A program made the position numbers and the translations under genes. Source: Thermoflavifilum sp. (GTDB taxonomy: Bacteria > Bacteroidota > Bacteroidia > Chitinophagales > Chitinophagaceae). From it: DNA of 5,650 nt. Shown here one piece after another: positions 1 through 5,547 of the stretch; the first letter of the stretch is position 1; every line of letters starts with the position of its first letter. The notes below the pieces were generated by a model. That model worked only from the letters and a program-made list of their open reading frames with translations. It was not told where the DNA came from and did not search any database. The stretch is taken from positions 1 through 5,650 of the forward strand of contig JADGHY010000146.1 of assembly GCA_019683625.1 (NCBI GenBank), written 5' to 3'.

Positions 1-326
1 AGAATGAATTTCCCATCCCTTGAAGCTATGTATTGTAGCAAGCTTCATTGTACCCGTATTCATCCAAAAAATGCAACCTGCAAACGTGTCTTGCTTAAAA
101 GCATTCAAAATGCGTATTGGCCCTTCTAAAATTATTTTCCTCAGGACAAAAGCAGCCTGTTTCAGTTATGTACAACGGGTAAAAACCTTTTTCATCCTTT
201 ATTCCAGGAAAAGCAACAATATGATCAGGGATTGCTTTGAGCGGCTTAGATTAGGGGAAGGCTTGGGGCACAATAATGATTGGGCATCTTTTGCAAAAAG
301 TATTTCGTGAAAAAGCCATAAAACAA
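1..326. other. AT-rich intergenic stretch with no supported gene
   Basis: This stretch is visibly richer in A and T than the rest of the window. A 96-codon open frame on the plus strand (20-310) has no recognisable domain, and its composition, rich in Cys, Ile, Lys and Phe with no pattern, looks like chance translation. Small structures are visible: a 7-bp inverted repeat TGAAGCT/AGCTTCA (21-27 and 41-47) with a 13-nt loop and no T-tract on either side, and a 10-bp palindrome TTTTGCAAAA (289-298). I see no tRNA, repeat array or mobile-element end. Confidence 0.6.
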
Positions 327-368
327 AAACCAGCAGAAGAAAACATGTATCCTTTCCCCTGCTGGTTT
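321..368 (-). terminator. Intrinsic terminator of the DUF4382 lipoprotein gene
   Basis: On the minus strand AAACCAGCAG (368-359) pairs perfectly with CTGCTGGTTT (336-327). The stem continues inward for seven more pairs (358-352 with 337-343) using G-U wobbles, giving about 17 bp closed by an 8-nt loop. The 3' arm runs into a T-rich tail (TTTTTGTTTTA, roughly 331-320). It begins 22 bp after the lipoprotein stop codon, the expected place for a Rho-independent terminator. On the plus strand the stem is followed by mixed sequence, so it should work only for minus-strand transcription. Confidence 0.8.
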
Positions 369-390
369 GCAACTACCGCACTCAGCATCA

Positions 391-1203
391 TCAGCGATGC
401 AGCCACACGGTGTCTACATGCGTCACTTGCCCGTCGCTCACCTGGATGCCCGTGAGGGTAGTATCCTGATAACCCGTGGTGGAATCGGGCACAAACACCA
501 GCTGATAGCTGCCTGCAGCTATTCCCCAGAATTTGTAGTAGCCGGTGCTATCGGGTAGTGCACCGAGGGTATCGGTATTTTGGATGGCCCACACCTGTGC
601 TTTGGCGCTATCGGGCAGCACATAACCATCTATTGCTCCTCCGGTGGCTCTGGCAAATGCCCGGATCACGGGTTTTAGCAGATATTTTCCGCTGTTGCCG
701 GCTTGCACAATCGATCGGGCGGCATCGAAATCCAGTTCTAATGCATAAGGTACGCCAGCCGTAAGGGTTTCGTGAAGATTCAGTTTTAATCCCGATTGCT
801 GAGCTGAAGGCGTGGTTAGATTCACCACAGTTCCATCGTCGAGAACCACACTGTTGCTGTCGCCCAATACTAACCTCATTTGTGAAATGGTGCCTGCCGG
901 TAAGTCCACCGCACCCAATATGGTATCGGTGCCATTGCGCAAGCTGAGCAAGTTGTAAAGCCCTGGCCGAAACAGAGGAACTTGTACCCAGCCCGAGCTA
1001 TTGTCTGAAGTGTCGGAAGAAGTGTTCACCCACACCTGCTGAATATCAATCCACACGGCCTGATAGCCTGCAGGATCATCGGTGAGATACACTTCCAGAT
1101 GGCTGGGTGAAGAAGTGCTGGAGGTTTTTTCACAGGACGACCACAGGAAAATGCCTCCCAACACAAAGAGGCCCATCAGGGCGATAGATGAAAGTCTTTT
1201 CAT
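391..1203 (-). CDS. DUF4382 lipoprotein with C-terminal carboxypeptidase-regulatory-like domain
   Basis: Predicted 270-residue envelope lipoprotein. The chosen ATG (1203-1201) gives a lipoprotein signal: basic MKRL, a hydrophobic run to about residue 21, then WSSC with the likely lipidated Cys at 24. An ATG 18 codons upstream would put a charged extension before the signal and is less likely. A Ser/Thr-rich linker follows. Residues about 34-185 match DUF4382, recognised by its opening LEVYLTDDPAGYQAVWIDI and by an LPAG motif with a following beta-strand near residue 101. Residues about 188-266 form a small beta-sandwich of the carboxypeptidase-regulatory or surrogate beta type (GAIDGYV near 189, YYKFWGIAAGSYQLVF near 222). 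The molecular function of DUF4382 proteins is unknown. The lipid anchor and Ig-like fold suggest a surface or periplasmic binding or structural role, which is inference. It is transcribed alone, divergent from ggt, and ends at a clear terminator. No ribosome binding site is visible. Confidence 0.9.
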   Translation of the reverse strand: MKRLSSIALMGLFVLGGIFLWSSCEKTSSTSSPSHLEVYLTDDPAGYQAVWIDIQQVWVNTSSDTSDNSSGWVQVPLFRPGLYNLLSLRNGTDTILGAVDLPAGTISQMRLVLGDSNSVVLDDGTVVNLTTPSAQQSGLKLNLHETLTAGVPYALELDFDAARSIVQAGNSGKYLLKPVIRAFARATGGAIDGYVLPDSAKAQVWAIQNTDTLGALPDSTGYYKFWGIAAGSYQLVFVPDSTTGYQDTTLTGIQVSDGQVTHVDTVWLHR

Positions 1204-1272
1204 ACGATGAGGTTTAAGATGAAGAAATAAATCTTTAGAAAAAAACACAAATACCATTCCACAAATCTTCGC

Positions 1273-1280
1273 TACTTTTA
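1273..1280 (+). promoter_or_regulatory. Possible Bacteroidota -7 element for ggt
   Basis: TACTTTTA matches the Bacteroidota -7 consensus TAnnTTTG except at the last base and lies 27 bp before the ggt start codon. I see no convincing -33 TTTG box at the usual distance upstream. The 104-bp spacer must also hold the promoter of the divergent lipoprotein gene, for which I could not identify an element. Confidence 0.25.
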
Positions 1281-1307
1281 CTTGCCGCCTGCTTTAATGC
1301 GCACACG

Positions 1308-3035
1308 ATGAGAAGAATAGGTTTGCTTATCCAGCTCGCTGTACTGTTATTTGTTTTCCGCACAGTTTCCGGCCAGCCCAGGCAAAGCGTTGTAGGTCAG
1401 TTCATTCAGCCCTACACCTATCGGATCGTAAAAGATACGGTCGTGCCGCACGCCTGTGTGGTATCGGCACATCCTTTGGCCAGCGAAGTGGGTCTGTGGA
1501 TCTTGCAACAGGGGGGCAATGCTATTGATGCGGCCATTGCTACCCAACTGGCTTTGGCTGTCGTGTACCCTGCAGCTGGGAATATCGGTGGAGGCGGCTT
1601 TATGGTCATTCATCTGCAGCATGGGAAAAATACCGTCATAGACTATCGGGAGGAGGCACCGGGGAGGGCTTCCCGGGATATGTATCTGGATAGCCTGGGC
1701 AATCCCGATCCGCGCCTGAGCTTGTATGGAGCGCTTTCTGCGGGCATACCCGGCACCGTAGCCGGCCTTTGGCAGGCCTGGAAAGCTTATGGCCACTTGC
1801 CTTGGAGCATGCTGGTGCAACCGGCTGTTGACCTGGCCCGCAAGGGATTCAGCATCACCGCCACAGAAGCCCGATGGCTGAATGAAACCCGCCAGGAATT
1901 TTTGCGTTACAACAGCCAACCTATACCCTTTGTGAAATCTACCCCCTGGAAAGCAGGTGATACCTTGCGACAACCCGAATTGGCCCAGACCCTTGCCGAA
2001 ATCCGCGATCATGGCATGAAAGGATTTTACACGGGTGCCGTAGCCAGGAAAATTGTGCGTACCATGAAACACCATCATGGGCTGATCAGCCGGAAAGATC
2101 TCAGGCAATACCGGGCCATCGAACGTGAACCGATCAGCTTTGGCTATAAAGGCTATACGATTGTCACCGTTCCCCCACCTTCGGCTGGTGGCGTGATGTT
2201 GCAACAAATGCTGGGAATGATCAGCAACTATCCTATTGCTCAATGGGGTTATGGTTCACCAGAAGCTACCCAGCTGATGATCGAGGCCGAACGCCGAAGC
2301 TTTGCCGATCGGGCCAAATATCTGGGCGATCCGGATTTTACCCAAATCCCCCTGCATCAACTCACCGACCCCGATTACCTGAAGCAACGCATCAGCAACT
2401 ATAGCCCTGGCCAGGCAAGCCATAGCAGTGACATTCAGGCCGGTTATTTTCCCGAAAGCGAAGAAACCACGCATCTTTGCGTGCTCGATGCCCAGGGCAA
2501 TGCCGTGTCGGCCACCTATACCCTGAACAACCTTTATGGCAGCAAGCTGGTAGTGGAAGGCGCCGGTTTTCTGCTCAATGATGAGATGGATGATTTCAGT
2601 GCCAAACCCGGAACACCAAATCTATATGGCCTTACCGGCTCTGAAGCCAATGCTATTGCGCCTTATAAACGCATGCTCAGCAGCATGACGCCCACCATTG
2701 TGCTCAAGGATCAGCAGCCTTACCTGCTCACCGGCACTCCAGGCGGGTCGACCATCATCACTTCCGTATTCCAAACCCTGGTGGATGTGCTGGATTTTCA
2801 CCTCTCACCCCATGATGCCGTGAATAATCCCAAATTTCATCACCAGTGGCTTCCCGACGTGGTGTACGTAGAAGAAGGATTTACCGATAGCCTGAAACAA
2901 GCTCTGGAGAAAATGGGTTACCGGTTGGTGACGCGGGAAGCAATCGGCCGGACAGAGCTGATCGTACAAGAAGCCCCCCAACAGATCGTTGGCGTGGGTG
3001 ATCACCGCGGCGATGACACCGTAGCTGGATATTAA
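1308..3035 (+). CDS. ggt: Gamma-glutamyltransferase (glutathione hydrolase) precursor
   Basis: A complete 575-residue proenzyme (E. coli Ggt is 580) that hydrolyses or transfers the gamma-glutamyl group of glutathione and related compounds. Residues 1-22 are a Sec-type signal (MRRIG, a hydrophobic core, cleavage near VSG/Q), so it acts in the periplasm or outside. The proenzyme should cleave itself before Thr387, in the motif EETTHLCVLD, giving a large subunit of about 364 residues and a small subunit of 189. By alignment from memory with E. coli, Arg114 (DYRE) binds the substrate carboxylate, Thr405 and Asn407 (TYTLN) correspond to Thr409 and Asn411, Glu426 and Asp429 lie in NDEMDDFS, Ser458-Ser459 match Ser462-Ser463, and Gly479-Gly480 form the oxyanion hole. 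The lid-loop segment (KPGTPNLYGL, from 433) is present, unlike in Bacillus enzymes. The C-terminus GDDTVAGY is family-typical. A 12-bp gap to the asparaginase gene implies an operon. No Shine-Dalgarno sequence is visible. Confidence 0.97.
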   Translation: MRRIGLLIQLAVLLFVFRTVSGQPRQSVVGQFIQPYTYRIVKDTVVPHACVVSAHPLASEVGLWILQQGGNAIDAAIATQLALAVVYPAAGNIGGGGFMVIHLQHGKNTVIDYREEAPGRASRDMYLDSLGNPDPRLSLYGALSAGIPGTVAGLWQAWKAYGHLPWSMLVQPAVDLARKGFSITATEARWLNETRQEFLRYNSQPIPFVKSTPWKAGDTLRQPELAQTLAEIRDHGMKGFYTGAVARKIVRTMKHHHGLISRKDLRQYRAIEREPISFGYKGYTIVTVPPPSAGGVMLQQMLGMISNYPIAQWGYGSPEATQLMIEAERRSFADRAKYLGDPDFTQIPLHQLTDPDYLKQRISNYSPGQASHSSDIQAGYFPESEETTHLCVLDAQGNAVSATYTLNNLYGSKLVVEGAGFLLNDEMDDFSAKPGTPNLYGLTGSEANAIAPYKRMLSSMTPTIVLKDQQPYLLTGTPGGSTIITSVFQTLVDVLDFHLSPHDAVNNPKFHHQWLPDVVYVEEGFTDSLKQALEKMGYRLVTREAIGRTELIVQEAPQQIVGVGDHRGDDTVAGY

Positions 3036-3047
3036 ATACTTATCGAT

Positions 3048-4091
3048 ATGCCCAACAGAAGAACATTCTTGAAATGGACCTCCGCCGGAATGCTTGGTTT
3101 GCCCTTGTTTACAAGTCGCAAAACCCGAAGGTATATTGCCCTTCAACATCAGGTTAAACCCCTTGTGGTATCCACCTGGGACTTTGGGATTCAGGCCAAT
3201 GCCGCTGCCTGGGAAATCTTAAAAAACAGAGGCCGTGCGCTGGATGCCGTGGAAGCCGGCGTGAGGGTGCCCGAAGCTGATCCTAACATTCAAACTATTG
3301 GCCTGGGCGGACTTCCGGATCGCGACGGACATGTGACGCTCGACGCCTGCATCATGGACGAATATGGCAACGCCGGCGCCGTAGCCTGCCTGGAACATAT
3401 CGTACATGCCATATCTGTGGCCCGAAAAGTGATGGAAAAAACCCCTCACGTGCTGCTGGTAGGTGAAGGCGCCCTGGAATTTGCCCTTTCTCAGGGCTTT
3501 CCCAAACAAAACCTGCTTACCCCGGCCTCCGAAAAGGCCTGGAAGGAGTGGCTTAAAACTTCTGATTATCATCCCGTCATCAATATCGAAAACCAGCTTC
3601 AACCCGCTCACCATGAAAATGGCTCAACTTCTTCATCCCATCCCGGCGACCAAAAAAACCACGATACCATTGGCATGCTGGCCATAGATTACCACGGCAA
3701 CCTTTCTGGTGCTTGTTCAACCAGCGGACTCGCCTTCAAGATGCATGGCCGCGTGGGCGATTCTCCAATTGTGGGGGCTGGCTTGTTTGTGGACAATGAA
3801 ATCGGCGCGGCCACAGCCACCGGCGTGGGTGAAGCCAACATGCGCATCTGCGGCACCCACACCGTGGTGGAACTCATGCGGCAAGGCCATACCCCCGAAG
3901 AGGCTTGCTACCTGGCTTTAGAACGACTCGTGAAGAAACAACCCGACTATGCCCGTAGCATTCAACTGGCTTTCCTGGCCGTGCGCAAGGATGGCACCAT
4001 CGGGGCTTATGCCCTCCAGAAAGGATTCCGCTACGCGGTATACACACCCGATATTCCTAATGAACTCCGGGAAAGCAAAAGCTTTTACTGA
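3048..4091 (+). CDS. N4-(beta-N-acetylglucosaminyl)-L-asparaginase (glycosylasparaginase) precursor, Tat-type signal
   Basis: A 347-residue Ntn-hydrolase that splits the GlcNAc-asparagine bond of N-glycopeptides; family members also cleave beta-aspartyl peptides. The chain matches, from memory, E. meningosepticum glycosylasparaginase along its whole length (STWDFG at 42, PDRDGHVTLDACIMDE at 90, HGRVGDSPI at 233). Self-cleavage is expected before Thr207 in HDTIGM, freeing the nucleophile. Arg235, Asp238, Thr258 and Gly259 match the substrate and oxyanion residues. The N-terminus NRRTFLKW followed by a short apolar stretch (11-21) is a twin-arginine signal, so export is likely. Several basic residues (24-28) follow the core, there is no clear A-x-A site, and processing is therefore uncertain. 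Oddity: compared with the E. meningosepticum enzyme, residues 183-204 are an extra hydrophilic segment just before the cleavage site. The gene follows ggt after 12 bp and overlaps the converging gene by 7 bp. The human enzyme is AGA. Confidence 0.95.
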   Translation: MPNRRTFLKWTSAGMLGLPLFTSRKTRRYIALQHQVKPLVVSTWDFGIQANAAAWEILKNRGRALDAVEAGVRVPEADPNIQTIGLGGLPDRDGHVTLDACIMDEYGNAGAVACLEHIVHAISVARKVMEKTPHVLLVGEGALEFALSQGFPKQNLLTPASEKAWKEWLKTSDYHPVINIENQLQPAHHENGSTSSSHPGDQKNHDTIGMLAIDYHGNLSGACSTSGLAFKMHGRVGDSPIVGAGLFVDNEIGAATATGVGEANMRICGTHTVVELMRQGHTPEEACYLALERLVKKQPDYARSIQLAFLAVRKDGTIGAYALQKGFRYAVYTPDIPNELRESKSFY

Positions 4092-4477
4092 CGACCGGAA
4101 GCCGAGCGGGCTAACCGGAATAAAGTCCAGGTCTCCAGGATCGAGTACACGAAATACAACACCAGCAGCAGGATCAAGGTATTGCGGGTGAAACTGGCTG
4201 CCCGGGTGAAAGCGTAAGCTACCATGGCTCCTGCATAAACGACGATCTTTAAGAAAGTGGAAAGGTAAACCGTTCTGAAAAAACGATGGTGATTAGGATG
4301 ACGAATAGCTTTTTTACTCAAATGATAAGTAAAGGCTGTGATCAATGCCAGCAAGAGATTGCCCACCGCCCCTGCCAGATCATCAACGCCCAGGGTTTCT
4401 AACACGTGAGAAAAAACAATTCCGATTCCGTTGACAGCACAAAACAGGGCGATTAGCCTGAAATAAAAATTATCCAT
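4085..4477 (-). CDS. Four-helix membrane protein, AtpI (ATP synthase subunit I)-like
   Basis: A 130-residue integral membrane protein with four predicted helices (about 5-25, 37-54, 69-90 and 98-119), a basic His-rich loop near 55-67 and a basic C-terminus. The pattern STFLKIVVYAG then VLYFVYSILETWTLF resembles the small protein found between AtpZ and subunit a in Bacteroidota ATP synthase operons, which is functionally likened to AtpI, an aid to c-ring assembly and possibly Mg2+ supply. That assignment rests on context and topology, not on a catalytic motif. I chose the ATG at 4477; a GTG one codon upstream (4480) is the alternative. The ATG lies inside the end of the upstream gene (ATGGATAA, 8-bp overlap), which suggests translational coupling. 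The 3' end overlaps the converging asparaginase gene by 7 bp, so no atpB follows, which is unusual. Confidence 0.75.
   Translation of the reverse strand: MDNFYFRLIALFCAVNGIGIVFSHVLETLGVDDLAGAVGNLLLALITAFTYHLSKKAIRHPNHHRFFRTVYLSTFLKIVVYAGAMVAYAFTRAASFTRNTLILLLVLYFVYSILETWTLFRLARSASGRQ
4095..4118. terminator. GC-rich hairpin at the convergent gene ends, possible bidirectional terminator
   Basis: CCGG (4095-4098) pairs with CCGG (4115-4118), and AGCC (4100-4103) with GGCT (4109-4112), separated by a one-by-two-nucleotide internal loop and closed by a five-base loop. It starts 4 bp after the asparaginase stop codon and lies within the last codons of the converging membrane-protein gene. Neither strand has a T-tract after it, so it is a weak candidate: a pause site or 3'-end stabilising structure is as likely as true intrinsic termination. 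No better terminator is visible nearby for either operon. Confidence 0.3.
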
Positions 4478-4682
4478 CACGGGTCGATTTGATCAATCGC
4501 CACAAAGCTACAATCAATGCGCCCAAAGACAAAACCAGGGTAAACACCGGAATAGAAAAATGGGCTTTCCGGTCAATCCACATGCCCACCCACACCCCCA
4601 ATCCAATCGTCACCAGCAATTCAGTGGTCATTCCGGCATATCGTAACCAGGTGGAATCTTTACGCGGTGGCTCTTTCGGCAT
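4470..4682 (-). CDS. atpZ: AtpZ/AtpI family F0F1-ATP synthase accessory protein
   Basis: A 70-residue two-helix membrane protein. A short basic N-terminus (MPKEPPRK) and W12-x-x-Y15 lead into helix 1 (about 18-36), which carries the glycine pattern GLGVWVGMWIDRK with Asp37 at the membrane edge. Helix 2 spans about 43-63 and is followed by a basic tail. This W-x-x-Y, G-x-G-x-x-x-G, D-R-K arrangement is typical of AtpZ, which works with AtpI in ATP synthase c-ring assembly and has been linked to Mg2+ movement. The frame is open upstream to 4817, but that extension is antisense-like, charged and Trp-rich and lies inside the bactofilin gene. I therefore chose the ATG at 4682, which gives normal family length. 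The start overlaps the end of the bactofilin gene by 23 bp, and the stop overlaps the start of the next gene by 8 bp, so all three are probably cotranslated from one mRNA. Confidence 0.82.
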   Translation of the reverse strand: MPKEPPRKDSTWLRYAGMTTELLVTIGLGVWVGMWIDRKAHFSIPVFTLVLSLGALIVALWRLIKSTRDG

Positions 4683-5100
4683 GCTCGAGTGTAATTGCAG
4701 GCTCTTCATCCAGCACAGCAGAAGCCGGGGCAACCACTGCTGGCGCTTCCATCCGGCATTGGCCATTGAAAACGGCTGATGGAGCCATCTCCAGCCGATG
4801 GGTATAAATATCTCCATCCACTACCGCCGTTTCTTTCAGGCTCAACAAATCTTCCACGCGAATAGTTCCCTTCACCTTCCCCATGATGTCGGCCGACTTG
4901 CAAATGATGTCGCCATGGATTTCCCCTTCTTTGCCGACCACCACCCGGGCATCGGTACTGAGGGTACCATCGAGCTTGCCATCGATGCGAATATCTCCGG
5001 CCGAAGTGATGTGGCCGCGAATAAGGGTGCCCGAAGCAATCAAATTCACTTCACCACAAGGAGAACTGCGATGGTTGGCTGCGTGTGACTTTGTGAACAT
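4660..5100 (-). CDS. Bactofilin (polymer-forming cytoskeletal protein)
   Basis: A 146-residue bactofilin. These proteins polymerise without nucleotide into beta-helical filaments that localise envelope and cell-wall enzymes. The central domain (about 18-116) shows the regular short beta-strand repeats of the family: GTLIRGHITSAGDIRIDGKL (24-43), GKEGEIHGDI (57-66), MGKVKGTIRV (73-82), ETAVVDGDI (90-98) and the closing FNGQCRM (111-117). The N-terminal tail (1-17) and C-terminal tail (118-146, Ala-, Glu- and Pro-rich) are short and disordered-looking, as is usual. It lacks a transmembrane segment. It follows, after 36 bp, a gene for a single-pass membrane protein of M23-associated type, an obvious candidate partner, and overlaps atpZ by 23 bp. 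Helicobacter CcmA working with M23-type Csd proteins is the known precedent for such pairing. Confidence 0.94.
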   Translation of the reverse strand: MFTKSHAANHRSSPCGEVNLIASGTLIRGHITSAGDIRIDGKLDGTLSTDARVVVGKEGEIHGDIICKSADIMGKVKGTIRVEDLLSLKETAVVDGDIYTHRLEMAPSAVFNGQCRMEAPAVVAPASAVLDEEPAITLEHAERATA

Positions 5101-5136
5101 AGCTCAGGTATTTTAGTGTTAAAATAAGCTGCAATA

Positions 5137-5517
5137 CTATTCTTCGGCCGATAAGGTATCCGGCTGCTGAAGCTGTGCATCCCCTTGCAATACCCGGCGA
5201 ATATCATCCCAGTATTTTTCCTTAGCTTGCAAAACCTGCTGTAACGAATCCATTTTAACGTTCAGCCGAATATACTCCTGCCGAAGTTTTACATCCCCGT
5301 AACCCGGTATGTAATACTTTAACGGCGTCAGGGCAAATGCACCATACACCAGCAGAAAAACCACCATCACTAAAGAGCTGAGTGCGATATACATGCTTTT
5401 CCGGGATAAAATAAACGAGGCCGTCTCTTCCAATGTACTTTCATCCAAAATCACCAACCGGAAACGGTCGTTTAAACGCTTCATCCGCCTTTTGACCACC
5501 TGCAACACCCTGCTCAT
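5137..5517 (-). CDS. Single-pass membrane coiled-coil protein, M23-peptidase N-terminal module without the peptidase domain
   Basis: A 126-residue protein with a basic cytoplasmic N-terminus (1-20, many Arg and Lys), a segment RFRLVILDESTLEETASFILSR (18-39), one transmembrane helix (about 43-64), then TPLKYYIPGYGD (64-75) and an amphipathic probable coiled coil (about 76-110), ending in a short acidic tail. The order 'RLVI-x-(D/N)-(D/E)-x-(T/F)-(L/F)-E-E', helix, 'TP-(L/I)-(K/R)-x-(Y/F)-IPGY', coiled coil matches, from memory, the front part of Bacteroidota M23 metallopeptidases of about 290 residues. No HxxxD or HxH zinc motif follows: a TAG stop ends the frame and only 36 bp separate it from the bactofilin gene, so the peptidase domain is absent rather than frameshifted. 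It may be a membrane anchor for the bactofilin (inference). The start at 5517 is the first ATG, with no Shine-Dalgarno sequence. It is the first gene of the minus-strand operon in view. Confidence 0.85.
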   Translation of the reverse strand: MSRVLQVVKRRMKRLNDRFRLVILDESTLEETASFILSRKSMYIALSSLVMVVFLLVYGAFALTPLKYYIPGYGDVKLRQEYIRLNVKMDSLQQVLQAKEKYWDDIRRVLQGDAQLQQPDTLSAEE

Positions 5518-5522
5518 GTTTC

Positions 5523-5529
5523 CAAATTA
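5523..5529 (-). promoter_or_regulatory. Possible Bacteroidota-like -7 element next to the first start codon
   Basis: On the minus strand TAATTTG resembles TAnnTTTG with one spacer base missing, and a TTTTTG box lies about 18 bp upstream of it. Only 5 bp separate it from the ATG at 5517, so transcription from it would give an mRNA with almost no leader. This is a weak, sequence-only suggestion; the real promoter may lie to the right. Confidence 0.18.
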
Positions 5530-5547
5530 CAATCGAAACGGGAAAAA

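Noticed and set aside
21..47. Hairpin TGAAGCT/AGCTTCA considered as a terminator
   Set aside because: There is no T-tract on either strand and the stem is only 7 bp with a 13-nt loop.
20..310. 96-codon open frame on the plus strand in the left flank
   Set aside because: No domain, signal or repeat is visible, the composition looks random and the region is AT-rich. Nothing but length supports it.
1204..1257. Longer start of the DUF4382 lipoprotein, 18 codons upstream
   Set aside because: It would place a charged stretch in front of a complete lipoprotein signal. The internal ATG at 1203 fits signal-peptide structure.
1347..2243. 298-codon open frame on the minus strand, antisense to ggt
   Set aside because: It lies wholly inside a gene with intact catalytic motifs, and its translation shows no domain. 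Long antisense frames are common opposite GC-rich coding sequence.
3219..3614. 131-codon minus-strand frame inside the asparaginase gene
   Set aside because: It is a shadow of a conserved enzyme gene with no domain of its own.
4683..4817. Upstream extension of AtpZ to an ATG at 4817
   Set aside because: The extra 45 residues overlap the bactofilin domain in another frame and add a Trp-rich non-membrane segment not seen in AtpZ. The ATG at 4682 gives the family length.
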